Source: Pandoraea aquatica (GTDB taxonomy: Bacteria; Pseudomonadota; Gammaproteobacteria; Burkholderiales; Burkholderiaceae). Taken from it: 64,000 bases of DNA. Position numbers and translations under genes: made by a program. The DNA lies in the NCBI RefSeq assembly GCF_902459565.1, contig NZ_CABPSN010000001.1:682001-746000 (forward strand), written 5' to 3'. A model generated the notes under the pieces. It saw nothing but the letters and a program-made list of their open reading frames with translations, searched no databases and was not told where the DNA came from. Positions within the stretch are counted from its first letter, which is position 1. The number at the start of each line of letters is the position of its first letter. This document shows, piece after piece, positions 10,406 through 19,908 of this stretch.

Positions 10406-11979
10406 GAAATCGCTCCTCCGTGCCAGTTAGGCACTCGCAACACTTTCGAGAACTGATAACGTGCCCCGGAAGTCGTGCCGACCGCGTAATTCACCGCCAC
10501 CGTTTTGCCTGCGTTCTCACTGACCCAGGCAGCCGGAATCTGGAACAGGTTGGCGCGTCCCGGCACCACGGTCTGACGTTCGGTATCGCGCACCACCACG
10601 CCCGCCCATCGCACTTGCACGTTATGGGTGCTCACCGCGCCCGGGAACGACACCGTCACCTGCGTTTTGCCTGCATCGATGGTCGGCGCGGGCAACGACA
10701 GCGACTGTGCTTCGACCTGTAAATTCAACGTCCCGGAATGCTCAATAGGATTGGCATCGCGCTTCACGCTGAATGTCACCGGGACGGTCGTGCCGATGGC
10801 GTCGATCACCTCCACTCGCGGAATGCTGAACGTCATGCTACCGACGGCTGCCACGGTCTTGATCGGCGTGTCATAGGTCACAGACGGCCCGCGCCACCGC
10901 GCGCCCACCGTCTGCCCGGCGGCCATGCCCGGATAGGCCGGCACTTCGACCGTTACCGTGTCGCGTTCGTAGAAATCGGAAATGAGCAGACGCAGGCCAT
11001 TGTTTGCGGAAGCTTCCACCACCTTGGGCAAGGTCGTGCCGATACCGTTATCGGGTGCAACGACCTGATCTGCCGGGAGGTAGCTGAACGTCGCCTTCGC
11101 CGCGCTGTCGACTGGCATACCGACGCGCACGATCGGGATGAACTTGCCGTACGCCTGGTAATAGCGTTGCTGGTCGGATTGCGCGTCGTCAAGCGCGCCG
11201 GCACTGGTCGAGAAATAGAAGAACGAGTGGATGGGCAACGTTGCGCCGGACCCGGTCGGCCAGATCCCGATCACGATCTCGTTCCAGTCCATGATGTCGA
11301 CCGGGGGTTGCTGCTGATGGGCCAGAATATTCTGCCAAAACCGGTCGGCGGTGTTTTGCTGCCCGATGCGCAAGTTCCAACCGCACATGTTGTAGGCGCG
11401 CTGATTCCGCTTCTGGAAGTGCGTCACCCATTGCGACGCTGTCGTAATGTCCAGCACGTCACACGAACGGCTCTCCATCGGGTCATAACCCACCGGCCCG
11501 CAACCTTGCTCCGTGGCACGCTGATCCGTAGCCCCGTCGAGCGGAAATGCACACAGCACCTCCATCTCGCGAGTGCCGGCTGGCGCCTCCATTCCCGGAT
11601 AGAGAATGTAGCCGTTCGCGTGCTTATACAGTTTTGTGAACCCGGAATCGGTACGAAGCCAAACGAACGAGACACCGCCCCTACGAAGACTGTCCGGGCT
11701 GGGGTCCCACGGCAGGAACGCCGGGTTCGTATCGGTCGCACGCATCATCGCGCCACTACACAGAAACGCCGGTCGATTTACCGAGCCACAATTTTGATCA
11801 GTCCGGCTGTACCAGGTTGTCAACTGTGCCGCAGGGTCGGCCGCCGCTGCGGGGACACTCGCAGCTTCAGGCGGCGCGAGTGTTTGCGGCCCAGGCGAGG
11901 GCGAAGTGCATGCGACAAGCGCCAGCCAAAGCAGAAGCGTCCATCCCAATCCAACCCTTTTCGCTAAGCTCGTTTTCAT
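10402..11979 (-). CDS. Lipoprotein with one cysteine-rich repeat plus Ig-like C terminus (gene B)
   Basis: The 525-residue product starts with a lipoprotein signal; the lipobox is LVAC with Cys24. Residues about 50-300 are one copy of the family repeat: FLCSGAMMRATD, FLPWDPSPDSLRRGGVSFVW, EVLCAFPLD, GCGP, CDVLDITTASQWVTHF, and LPIHSFFYF ending KFIPIVRVG. The remaining 200 or so residues look like two beta-rich Ig-like modules with similar strand patterns (TVTVEVPAYPGM and QVTVSFPGAV). GGGGAG lies 8 bases before the ATG. It overlaps gene A by ATGA, so the two are co-translated. A membrane-anchored member beside secreted paralogues suggests an anchor, receptor or immunity-like role. That is inference. 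Confidence 0.72.
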   Translation of the reverse strand: MKTSLAKRVGLGWTLLLWLALVACTSPSPGPQTLAPPEAASVPAAAADPAAQLTTWYSRTDQNCGSVNRPAFLCSGAMMRATDTNPAFLPWDPSPDSLRRGGVSFVWLRTDSGFTKLYKHANGYILYPGMEAPAGTREMEVLCAFPLDGATDQRATEQGCGPVGYDPMESRSCDVLDITTASQWVTHFQKRNQRAYNMCGWNLRIGQQNTADRFWQNILAHQQQPPVDIMDWNEIVIGIWPTGSGATLPIHSFFYFSTSAGALDDAQSDQQRYYQAYGKFIPIVRVGMPVDSAAKATFSYLPADQVVAPDNGIGTTLPKVVEASANNGLRLLISDFYERDTVTVEVPAYPGMAAGQTVGARWRGPSVTYDTPIKTVAAVGSMTFSIPRVEVIDAIGTTVPVTFSVKRDANPIEHSGTLNLQVEAQSLSLPAPTIDAGKTQVTVSFPGAVSTHNVQVRWAGVVVRDTERQTVVPGRANLFQIPAAWVSENAGKTVAVNYAVGTTSGARYQFSKVLRVPNWHGGAIS

Positions 11980-12011
11980 TTGTCATCTCCCCGCATTGGA
12001 TACCGATATCT

Positions 12012-12039
12012 CTACTGATGCTCGGGAAGCATCGAGTAG
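12012..12039. other. Hairpin between gene C and gene B
   Basis: CTACT-GATGCT (12012-12022), loop CGGGA, AGCATC-G-AGTAG (12028-12039) forms an 11-bp stem with one bulge in the 118-base gap. There is no T run on either strand, so it is not a clear intrinsic terminator. It could protect or process the mRNA. Confidence 0.4.
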
Positions 12040-12097
12040 TTGTTGCCCGTATGCCGCCAGAAGAACGTGACGCGGCCCTTTGCGTCTGTGCGAAGCA

Positions 12098-13735
12098 TCA
12101 ATTCGCCCCGATCTGATCGCCGGGGACGTAGATGAAGACTTGGTCAGCGGCCGCGGTAACGTTGACGCGGATGATCGGCAGGAATCGTCCGGTGGCACCG
12201 AAGTAACCTTGCTGGATGGTGCGAGCGTCTGCATACACGTTGCCGACCGCGACGAATGCTTCAAGCGGGAGCTTTGCCGGGATGTCGCGCGGCCAGGGCT
12301 TCATCGTTATTTCGTTGTGCTTGTAGCCCATAATCACGTCGCTCGGATAGTCGCGGCGGATGGTGATACTGAGTTGAAATGACGCAGGGTCAGGGCGAAA
12401 CGGACAGTGCCCCCAAATGTTGCTATTCGAATAGCGCGCGTACCAGGTCGCGTAAGACGTGACGCCCAATTGATCGCAGAACCTCGGGTCCCCATAACCA
12501 GCAGGAGGAATGCAGCTGTCGGGACGACTCGCGGTACCGGCATCCGTTGGGAACGAGCATTTAAGAATCAACCGCTGTTCGGAGGGCGCGTTGAATTCCT
12601 TCATGATTAAGCCCGTCCCGCCAGTCCAAGACGCCACCGATGTGACCTTGGCGTCTGCTCGCAGATAGGAAAACGATACGCCATCACGATCGAAGTAATC
12701 AGCACGCGGATTCCACACCGGCATGTCCCTGACCGCCACCATCCGAATGAGCACGCCATCGCAGTAGAACGCGGGGTCCTTGCCGCCATTGCAACTCGAC
12801 GAGAGGTCCTTGTATCGGTCCGTCAAACGCTCAGCCACGCGGAAGCCCTCATCCATCTGATCCGTTTCGTCGAAGCCGAACGACGCGCCCTGCCCCGGCG
12901 CGAATGTCACACGAAGGATCGGCACCCATTCGTTCGTTGCGGTGAAGTACTGCATCTGATAGCGCTGCGCCTGCACCAACTGGCCGGGGGTGCTGGCGTC
13001 GTAATAGAACGCCTGGACGGGAATCGTCGCCGGTGTCGCCGGGTTCCACGCGGGAATCAGCAACGACATGGGCATTTGCGCGAGCGAATCGGCGACTTGT
13101 CCGTGCGCCTGCATGGCTGAGTGGAACTGCGTCGCTGTCTGAGCGCTCAGGGAACACTGCCGAAGTGGGGCCTGGCCGTTCGCGACAAAGTGTGCGAGCC
13201 ATGTCGTCGCGTCAGTGACGCCGTGTGTTGCGCACGAACTCCAGTCGGGCGGCACCGGCGTAGTGCCGCCGAGCAGATCGCAGCCATGGGCACCCGTGGT
13301 ACCGGGCGGTGTTACGTCGACGGGATAGACGCAGCGCACGTCGTACGGCTTCTGCCAACCGCTCGCCGTGAAGCCGTCCGCCAGAATGAAGCCCGCCGTC
13401 GCGCCGAGCGACGAGGTGCGAAGATCGCCCCGCACGAACGCGAGTTCTGCCGACTGCGTTTGCGTCTCCTCGGGCGTGAGCGCAGCCAGTTGCTGCGACG
13501 CGCCGCCCGCCAGCGGACGAACCACCAAACCGCTACACATCCATATCGGACGGTCAACGGCGCATCGTTCGACACGCGAGTCGTATCGCTGATTGACGAG
13601 CTGCGCGACATCAACGCCGGATGCTGCATGAGCGAGCGTGCAGGTTATCGACAACAAAATACCGATAAACGTCAGCACGGACCACGTGCGCACGACGCTT
13701 CGGCTCACGACACTTCGGGAAGTCGAACCTTTCAT
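12098..13735 (-). CDS. Secreted cysteine-rich protein with two tandem repeats (gene C)
   Basis: The 545-residue protein has a Sec signal ending near TLAHA before ASGVDVAQLVNQRYDS. It is followed by two family repeats. Repeat 1 has WMCSGLVVRPL; repeat 2 has FYCDGVLIRMV, where the usual Ser of CSG is Asp. The other cysteine elements (VRCVYP, HGCD, SSCATHGVT, RQCSLS; then LKCSFP, CDQLGVTSYATW, HCPF) are kept in both. I chose the ATG at 13735, spaced about 7 bases from GAGG; a GTG lies one codon earlier. Repeat 1 and the upstream 77 bases are nearly identical to gene D, while repeat 2 has drifted. Function unknown. Confidence 0.75.
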   Translation of the reverse strand: MKGSTSRSVVSRSVVRTWSVLTFIGILLSITCTLAHAASGVDVAQLVNQRYDSRVERCAVDRPIWMCSGLVVRPLAGGASQQLAALTPEETQTQSAELAFVRGDLRTSSLGATAGFILADGFTASGWQKPYDVRCVYPVDVTPPGTTGAHGCDLLGGTTPVPPDWSSCATHGVTDATTWLAHFVANGQAPLRQCSLSAQTATQFHSAMQAHGQVADSLAQMPMSLLIPAWNPATPATIPVQAFYYDASTPGQLVQAQRYQMQYFTATNEWVPILRVTFAPGQGASFGFDETDQMDEGFRVAERLTDRYKDLSSSCNGGKDPAFYCDGVLIRMVAVRDMPVWNPRADYFDRDGVSFSYLRADAKVTSVASWTGGTGLIMKEFNAPSEQRLILKCSFPTDAGTASRPDSCIPPAGYGDPRFCDQLGVTSYATWYARYSNSNIWGHCPFRPDPASFQLSITIRRDYPSDVIMGYKHNEITMKPWPRDIPAKLPLEAFVAVGNVYADARTIQQGYFGATGRFLPIIRVNVTAAADQVFIYVPGDQIGAN

Positions 13736-13797
13736 CACAGCACCTCACGTGAACCCGCCCCGAATCTATTGGGCCACGCAGGCTTCACGGCGAACAA

Positions 13798-13813
13798 CTG
13801 TCAACCCTGACAG
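13798..13813. promoter_or_regulatory. Palindrome upstream of gene C
   Basis: CTGTCA-ACCC-TGACAG is a perfect 6-4-6 inverted repeat about 60 bases before the start of gene C. The same element is found at the same distance before gene D. On the coding strand it contains TTGACA, but no matching -10 box follows at 16-18 bases. It is a candidate operator. Confidence 0.45.
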
Positions 13814-13841
13814 GTACGTTCACCGTTGCTCGACTTGCACA

Positions 13842-15440
13842 CTACGGCTGCCCCCCAACCTGATCCGCCGGCACGTAGATGAACATCTGATCGGGGGCCG
13901 CCGTTGCATTGACTCGGACGATGGGGAGAAAACGCCCCGTCGCGTTCATGTATCCGAGTTGGATCGTGCGGGCATCGACAAAGGCGTCACCTACGGCGAC
14001 GAAGGCTTCCAGAGGTATCTTCGCGGGGATATCACGGGTCCACGGTTTGATCGTCTGCTCGTTCCATGCGTCGACGGCTCCGGCATGATCACGACGCACT
14101 GTCACACTGAGGTTGAACTGCGCCGGTGTCACGCTAAATGGGCATTGCGACGCGCCCCATGCTGCGTAGGTCGTAACGCCAAGCGCATCGCAGTACCGGT
14201 TTTGCCCTGGCCTCATACAACTGTCCGGACGGGATGCAGTTGCCGCGTTTGCAGGAAATGCACACTTCATCGTAAGGGGGTACTCGACGGGAGCACCAAA
14301 CTCCTTGAAGATAAGTCCCGTTCCGCCACGACCAGTCGCCAGTTGCGTCACCCTGGCATCGGCTCGCATGTAGCTGGTCGACACGCCATCCCGAGTAATA
14401 TAGTCAGGCCGCGGATTCCAGATCGGCATGTCTCTCACGGCGACCATGCGAATGATCACGCCAGCGCAAAAGTAGGCGGCTCTCGTCCCGCCGTTGCAAC
14501 TCGGCGAAGTATCGGCAAATCTCGCCTTCAATCGCGCGACAACCCGAAAGCCGCTGTCCAACTGATCGGTTTCGTCGTAACCGAACGATGCCCCCTGCCC
14601 CGGCGCAAACATCACGCGCAAGATCGGCACCCATTCGTTCGTCGCGGTGAAGTACTGCATCTGATAGCGCTGCGCCTGCACCAACTGGCCGGGGGTGCTC
14701 ACGTCGAAGTAAAACGCCTGAATGGGGATCGTCGCTGGTGTTGCCGGGTTCCAAGCGGGAATCAGCAACGACATGGGCATTTGCGCGAGCGAATCGGCCA
14801 CTTGTCCGTGCGCCTGCATGGCGGCGTAGAACTGCGTCGCCACTTGAGCGCTCAGCGAGCACTGTCGTAACGGAGTCTGGCCGTTCGCGACGAAGTGGGC
14901 GAGCCATGACGTCGCATCCGTAACGCCGTGTGTTGCGCACGAACTCCAGTCGGGCGGCACCGGCGTGGTACCGCCGAGCAGATCGCAACCATGGGCACCC
15001 GTGATACCGGGAGGTGTTACGTCGACGGGATAGACGCAGCGCACGTCGTACGGCTTCTGCCAACCGCTCGCCGTGAAGCCGTCCGCCAGAATGAAGCCCG
15101 CCGTCGCGCCGAGCGACGAGGTGCGAAGATCGCCCCGCACGAAGGCAAGCTCTGCCGACTGCGTTTGCGTCTCCTCGGGCGTGAGCGCGGCCAGTTGCTG
15201 CGACGCGCCACCCGCCAACGGACGCACGACCAAACCGCTGCACATCCATATCGGACGGTCAACGGCGCATCGTTCGACACGCGAGTCGTATCGCTGATTG
15301 ACGAGCTGCGCGACATCAACGCCAGATGCTGCGTTAGCAGGCGCACAGGTGACCGACAACAAAATGCCGATAACCGTCAGCACCGACCTCGCGCGCTCGA
15401 CGCATCGGCGCACGACACTTCGGGAAGTCGAACCTTTCAT
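13842..15440 (-). CDS. Secreted cysteine-rich protein with two tandem repeats (gene D)
   Basis: The 532-residue paralogue of gene C has the same start context. Its signal peptide ends near APANA, and the following 250 or so residues are almost identical to gene C (for example LVNQRYDSRVERCAVDRPIW). Repeat 2 differs widely. The CSG motif is CAG (AAYFCAGVIIRM), and the segment before the CPF cysteine is shorter by about ten residues (TYAAWGASQCPF). It ends LPIVRVNATAAPDQ. It is the first gene of the minus-strand run D, C, B, A, with gaps of about 105, 118 and -4 bases. Terminators flank the run on both sides. Function unknown. Confidence 0.75.
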   Translation of the reverse strand: MKGSTSRSVVRRCVERARSVLTVIGILLSVTCAPANAASGVDVAQLVNQRYDSRVERCAVDRPIWMCSGLVVRPLAGGASQQLAALTPEETQTQSAELAFVRGDLRTSSLGATAGFILADGFTASGWQKPYDVRCVYPVDVTPPGITGAHGCDLLGGTTPVPPDWSSCATHGVTDATSWLAHFVANGQTPLRQCSLSAQVATQFYAAMQAHGQVADSLAQMPMSLLIPAWNPATPATIPIQAFYFDVSTPGQLVQAQRYQMQYFTATNEWVPILRVMFAPGQGASFGYDETDQLDSGFRVVARLKARFADTSPSCNGGTRAAYFCAGVIIRMVAVRDMPIWNPRPDYITRDGVSTSYMRADARVTQLATGRGGTGLIFKEFGAPVEYPLTMKCAFPANAATASRPDSCMRPGQNRYCDALGVTTYAAWGASQCPFSVTPAQFNLSVTVRRDHAGAVDAWNEQTIKPWTRDIPAKIPLEAFVAVGDAFVDARTIQLGYMNATGRFLPIVRVNATAAPDQMFIYVPADQVGGQP

Positions 15441-15502
15441 CACGGCACCTCGCGCGAACCCGCCCCAAACCTATTGGGCCACGCAGGATTCGCGGCGAAC
15501 AA

Positions 15503-15518
15503 CTGTCAACCCTGACAG
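15503..15518. promoter_or_regulatory. Palindrome upstream of gene D
   Basis: CTGTCA-ACCC-TGACAG, identical to the element before gene C, stands about 60 bases before the gene D start. It lies at the outer edge of the duplicated DNA, which ends at 15520. Confidence 0.45.
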
Positions 15519-15551
15519 GTGACGGTGGTGGACGAAGGATGTCCGGACGTA

Positions 15552-15589
15552 AAAAAACCGCCTTTCCCTTGGCAGGAAAGACGGTTTTT
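15552..15589. terminator. Bidirectional terminator between purL and gene D
   Basis: AAACCG and CTTTCC pair with GGAAAG and CGGTTT around the loop CTTGGCA, with seven As on the left and five Ts on the right. It ends purL (minus strand) 60 bases after its stop. It also shields gene D from read-through. Confidence 0.85.
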
Positions 15590-15646
15590 CAGAGATGCCG
15601 CAACCGACGCGGCATCTGGCCCTACGCAACGCGAACGCGTGACGCG

Positions 15647-18600
15647 TTAAGCCACCCAGCGGCGTGCGTTGCGGAACATGCGCATCCACGGGCTGTCTTC
15701 GCCCCACTGTTCCGGTGCCCAGCTCATCTGCACGGTGCGGAACACGCGCTCCGGGTGCGGCATCATCACCGTGAAGCGGCCGTCGCCGGTCGTCACAGCC
15801 GTCAGACCGCGCGGCGAACCGTTCGGGTTGTACGGATACTGCTCGGTCGGCTGACCGCGATGGTCGACGAAACGCATCGCCGCAATCGCCTGATCGATGT
15901 TGCCCTGCTGACCGAAGTTGGCGAAGCCCTCACCGTGTGCGATCACGATCGGCAACTGCGAGCCGGCCATGTCCTTGAAGAACAGCGACGGCGAATCCAG
16001 CACTTCGACCTGCGTCAGACGTGCTTCGTACTTCGACTGGTTGTACGTGAACTTCGGCCATGCTGCCGCGCCCGGAATCAGGTTCGACAGGTTGCTCATC
16101 ATCTGGCAACCGTTACACACGCCCAGCGCGAACGTGTCGGCGCGATTGAAGAAGCCCGCGAATTGCTCGGCCAGCGACGGGTTGAACAGGATCGTCTTCG
16201 CCCAGCCCTCACCGGCACCCAGCGTATCGCCGTACGAGAAACCGCCGCAGGCGATGAAGCCCTTGAACGCTTCGAGCGAGTGACGGCCCGCGAGCAGATC
16301 GCTCATGTGCACGTCATAAGCTTCGAAACCGGCCTTGTCCAGCACGTAGGCCATTTCCAGGTGCGAGTTCACGCCCTGCTCACGCAGGACGGCCACCTTC
16401 GGACGCGCGCCCGTTGCGATGAACGGTGCCGCGATGTCTTCGCTCGCATCGAACGTCACCTTCGGCGAGAGGCCCGGGTCGCTCGTGTCGTTCAGCGCTT
16501 CGTACTCGGCGTCCGCGGCGGCCGGATTGTCGCGCAGACGCGCAATGCGCCAGCTCACTTCCGTCCACACGCGTTGGAGTTCGGCACGCGAGGCACCAAA
16601 GATCTTCTTGGCATCGCGATAGATTTCAATGACGTCGTTCGTGTTCGGCTTACCGATCACGTTCGTGCACGACGACAGGCCGGCTTCGCGCAGCGTCTGC
16701 AACACAGCGTCGCGCTCCGAAGCACGCACCTGAATCACGCCGCCGAGTTCTTCCGAGAACAGCGCGCGCAGCGTCTTGTCTTCACGACGGCCGACGGTCT
16801 GCTTCGCCCAATCCTTGGCGTCGCCATAATCCGATTCGAAGCCCTCGTCGAGCGTGAGCATGTCGACGTTGAGCGACACACCGACGTGACCGGCGAATGC
16901 CATTTCCGCGACCGTGGCGAACAGACCGCCGTCCGAACGATCGTGGTACGCGAGCAGCTTGCCGTCGCTGTTGAGCTTCTGGATGGCGTCGAAGAAACGC
17001 TTGAGATCCTGCGCGTCGTCCAGATCCGGCGTCACATCGCCGATCTGCTGCGTCACCTGCGCGAGGATACTGCCGCCCAGACGGTTCTTGTTGTGGCCCA
17101 GATCGATGGCGATCAGGACCGTCTCGCCCGCCTCTGCGACCGAGCGCAGTTGCGGCGTGAGATGGCCACGAACGTCTTCGATCGGTGCGAACGCCGACAC
17201 GATCAGCGACACAGGCGCGACGACATCCTTGTTACGACCGGCGTCGTCCCACTTGGTACGCATCGACAGCGAATCCTTGCCGACCGGAATCGACAGGCCC
17301 AGCGCCGGGCACAGTTCCATGCCGACGGCCTTCACCGTGTCGAACAGCGCCGCGTCTTCACCTTCGGTGCCGCACGCGGCCATCCAGTTGGCCGACAACT
17401 TGATCTGATCCAGCGACGCAATCGGTGCTGCCGCAATGTTGGTGATGGCTTCACCGACGGCCATACGGCCCGATGCCGGGGCATCGATCACCGCCAGCGG
17501 CGTGCGCTCGCCCATCGTCATGGCTTCGCCGCGATACCCTGCGAAGTCCATCAACGAGATGGCGCAGTCGGCCACCGGCACCTGCCACGGACCGACCATC
17601 TGGTCGCGTGCCGTCATGCCGCCCACGGTACGGTCGCCAATGGTGATCAGGAACGACTTGCTCGCCACCGTCGGATGACGCAGCACGGCGCGCGCCACTT
17701 CGTCCAGCGACAGACCGGTGACATCCACCGGCGGGAGTTCATGCTTCACACGCGTGACGTCGCGGTGCATGCGCGGCGGCTTGCCGAGCAGCACATCCAT
17801 CGGCATGTCGACCGGGTCCGGCGATTCCGGATGCATCGGGTCGACCAGCTTCAGTTGACGCTCGTCCGTGGCGACACCGACGACTGCCACCGGGCAACGC
17901 TCGCGCTGGCAGATTTCCTGGAATGCCGGGAAGCTGTCCGGCGCGATGGCCAGCACGTAGCGCTCTTGCGCTTCGTTACTCCAGATTTCGGCGGGCGACA
18001 TACCCGACTCTTCCAACTGGACCTGACGCAGATCGAAACGCGCGCCCTTGCCTGCGCCGTCGACCAGTTCGGGGAAGGCGTTCGAGATGCCGCCTGCGCC
18101 CACGTCGTGAATCGACAGGATCGGGTTGGCTTCGCCCTGACGCCAGCACCAGTTGATGACTTCCTGCGCACGGCGCTCGATTTCCGGGTTGCCACGCTGC
18201 ACCGAGTCGAAGTCGAGTTCAGCCGTGTTGGTGCCCGTTGCCATCGAGCTGGCCGCACCTCCGCCCATGCCGATGCGCATGCCCGGGCCGCCGATCTGGA
18301 TCAGCAGCGTGCCGGCCGGCAGGTCGTGCTTATGCGTGTGTTGCGCGGCGATGTTGCCCATGCCGCCGGCGATCATGATCGGCTTGTGATAGCCACGCAC
18401 ACGACCGCCCACATTCTGTTCGTAGGTACGGAAGTAGCCGCCCAGGTTCGGACGGCCGAATTCGTTGTTGAACGCAGCGCCGCCGAGCGGGCCGTCGATC
18501 ATGATTTGCAGCGGCGACGCGATGCGGTCCGGGCGACCGTAGTCTGCACCGGTGTCGTCGGGCTTGCGCAGCGACGGCGGCACCGCCACGTCGCGGTCGT

Positions 18601-19678
18601 TTTCCCACGATTCGCGCGCATCCGGCAGCGCCAGGTTCGACACGGTGAAGCCCGTCAGCCCGGACTTCGGCGTGGATCCGCGACCCGTTGCGCCTTCGTC
18701 GCGAATCTCGCCGCCTGCGCCCGTGGACGCACCCGGGAACGGCGAAATGGCCGTCGGGTGGTTATGCGTCTCGACCTTCATCAGCGTGTGCGTGAGTTCG
18801 ACGCTGCGGTCGTACTTGCCATCGGCGCCGCGCGGATACCAGCGCTCGACTTCGGCGCCTTCCATCACCGAAGCGTTGTCCGAATACGCCACCACCGTGC
18901 CCTGCGGGTGCAGTTGGTGCGTGTTCTTGATCATCTTGAACAGCGTCAGGTCCTGACGCTCGCCGTCGATGGTCCAGTCGGCATTGAAAATCTTGTGACG
19001 GCAGTGCTCGCTGTTCGCCTGCGCGAACATCATCAGTTCGACGTCGGTCGGATTGCGCTTCAGGGTGGTGAAGGCGTCGACCAGATAGTCGATTTCGTCT
19101 TCGGCCAGCGCCAGACCCAGATCGCGGTTCGCGGCTTCGAGCGCGCTGCGGCCCACGCCGATCACGTCGACCGTCTGCAGCGGCTTGGCCGGCAGTTCGA
19201 CGAAGAGCGCTTCGGCATCCTTGCGTGTCGCGACGACGGTTTCGGTCATGCGGTCGTGCAGGACACCGGCTACACGGGCGAGCACGTCGGCAGCGAGCGA
19301 CTTCTTGCCACCCAGCAGGCCCGACTTCACGCCAATCGTGTATTCCACGGCGCGCTCGATGCGGCGCACGTGATCGATGCCGCAGTTGCGGGCGATATCC
19401 GTCGCCTTGCTTGCCCACGGCGAAATCGTACCCAGACGCGGAATCACCAGCAGTTGGTCGCCCACCGGCTCTTCGCGCACCGGTTCACCGTAAGTGAGCA
19501 GACCGGCGACGCGGGCGACATCGTCACCCGACAGCGGCTCGGCGCTGGCGACCAGGTGGACGTAGCGCGCATCGATGCGCACGATCGAACTGTCGATGGC
19601 TTGCAGGGTCTGCAGAAGACGTTGCTGGCGGAATTCGGAGAGCGCCAAGGCGCCGGCGAAGCAGGCAATGTGAGTCAT
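15647..19678 (-). CDS. purL: Phosphoribosylformylglycinamidine synthase (FGAM synthase)
   Basis: PurL converts FGAR, glutamine and ATP to FGAM in de novo purine synthesis, in the cytoplasm. The 1343 residues match the large single-chain proteobacterial form. In order there is an N-terminal PurS-like part, two AIRS-type halves (with [20 protein letters not shown] and [11 protein letters not shown] in the first), and a C-terminal class-I glutaminase. The glutaminase nucleophile is near Cys1187 in [15 protein letters not shown], and the His-Glu pair is in MPHPERVF. The protein ends [16 protein letters not shown] long antisense frame on the plus strand is a shadow of this gene. A perfect TATAAT lies upstream. 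Confidence 0.97.
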   Translation of the reverse strand: MTHIACFAGALALSEFRQQRLLQTLQAIDSSIVRIDARYVHLVASAEPLSGDDVARVAGLLTYGEPVREEPVGDQLLVIPRLGTISPWASKATDIARNCGIDHVRRIERAVEYTIGVKSGLLGGKKSLAADVLARVAGVLHDRMTETVVATRKDAEALFVELPAKPLQTVDVIGVGRSALEAANRDLGLALAEDEIDYLVDAFTTLKRNPTDVELMMFAQANSEHCRHKIFNADWTIDGERQDLTLFKMIKNTHQLHPQGTVVAYSDNASVMEGAEVERWYPRGADGKYDRSVELTHTLMKVETHNHPTAISPFPGASTGAGGEIRDEGATGRGSTPKSGLTGFTVSNLALPDARESWENDRDVAVPPSLRKPDDTGADYGRPDRIASPLQIMIDGPLGGAAFNNEFGRPNLGGYFRTYEQNVGGRVRGYHKPIMIAGGMGNIAAQHTHKHDLPAGTLLIQIGGPGMRIGMGGGAASSMATGTNTAELDFDSVQRGNPEIERRAQEVINWCWRQGEANPILSIHDVGAGGISNAFPELVDGAGKGARFDLRQVQLEESGMSPAEIWSNEAQERYVLAIAPDSFPAFQEICQRERCPVAVVGVATDERQLKLVDPMHPESPDPVDMPMDVLLGKPPRMHRDVTRVKHELPPVDVTGLSLDEVARAVLRHPTVASKSFLITIGDRTVGGMTARDQMVGPWQVPVADCAISLMDFAGYRGEAMTMGERTPLAVIDAPASGRMAVGEAITNIAAAPIASLDQIKLSANWMAACGTEGEDAALFDTVKAVGMELCPALGLSIPVGKDSLSMRTKWDDAGRNKDVVAPVSLIVSAFAPIEDVRGHLTPQLRSVAEAGETVLIAIDLGHNKNRLGGSILAQVTQQIGDVTPDLDDAQDLKRFFDAIQKLNSDGKLLAYHDRSDGGLFATVAEMAFAGHVGVSLNVDMLTLDEGFESDYGDAKDWAKQTVGRREDKTLRALFSEELGGVIQVRASERDAVLQTLREAGLSSCTNVIGKPNTNDVIEIYRDAKKIFGASRAELQRVWTEVSWRIARLRDNPAAADAEYEALNDTSDPGLSPKVTFDASEDIAAPFIATGARPKVAVLREQGVNSHLEMAYVLDKAGFEAYDVHMSDLLAGRHSLEAFKGFIACGGFSYGDTLGAGEGWAKTILFNPSLAEQFAGFFNRADTFALGVCNGCQMMSNLSNLIPGAAAWPKFTYNQSKYEARLTQVEVLDSPSLFFKDMAGSQLPIVIAHGEGFANFGQQGNIDQAIAAMRFVDHRGQPTEQYPYNPNGSPRGLTAVTTGDGRFTVMMPHPERVFRTVQMSWAPEQWGEDSPWMRMFRNARRWVA

Positions 19679-19728
19679 GGAAGGACGGAAGGCGAGGCGT
19701 TCAGAACGCGGGGGAACGACAAACCGGG

Positions 19729-19762
19729 ATTATACCCTGCTTACCCCGGGTTATACCCGAGT
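19729..19762 (-). promoter_or_regulatory. Candidate purL promoter with repeated GGGTATAA motif
   Basis: TATAAT reads on the minus strand at 19729-19734, about 50 bases before the purL ATG. The motif GGGTATAA followed by C or T occurs twice, 21 bases apart (the second near 19748-19758). No good -35 box is visible, and the upstream copy may be a second -10 or a regulator site. Confidence 0.45.
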
Positions 19763-19908
19763 GCGCGACAGGCAATCTGCGTTGCGTCCCGCCCTGTGAG
19801 GGCGTCTCTCTGGTAACCTATGCGCCCCGTATCCACTCGGGCCGCAAAACCCGGTTCATGCAGTTCGCCGGCCATGCGGCACGTCAAAAAACGACACTAA
19901 CAAGCGAA

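Larger units (their letters stand above)
13739..15520 (-). repeat. Tandem duplication that produced genes C and D
   Basis: Bases 15441-15520 upstream of gene D match 13736-13815 upstream of gene C, sharing for example ACTGTCAACCCTGACAGGT. The match continues through the signal peptide and first repeat of both genes and fades in the second repeat. The unit is about 1.7 kb. The listed span covers gene D with both upstream copies. Confidence 0.8.

Noticed and set aside
13798-13813. The TTGACA inside the gene C palindrome as a normal -35 box.
   Set aside because: No -10-like hexamer lies 16-18 bases downstream in either gene C or gene D, so I kept it only as a candidate operator.
12098-15520. 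The C/D repeat as a mobile element or CRISPR-like array.
   Set aside because: There is no transposase, terminal inverted repeat or short spacer pattern. It is a simple tandem gene duplication.
15539-19816. A 1425-codon open frame on the plus strand opposite purL.
   Set aside because: It is the antisense shadow of a clearly recognised PurL. The product is His/Arg/Gln-rich without domains, as expected from GC-rich codon bias.
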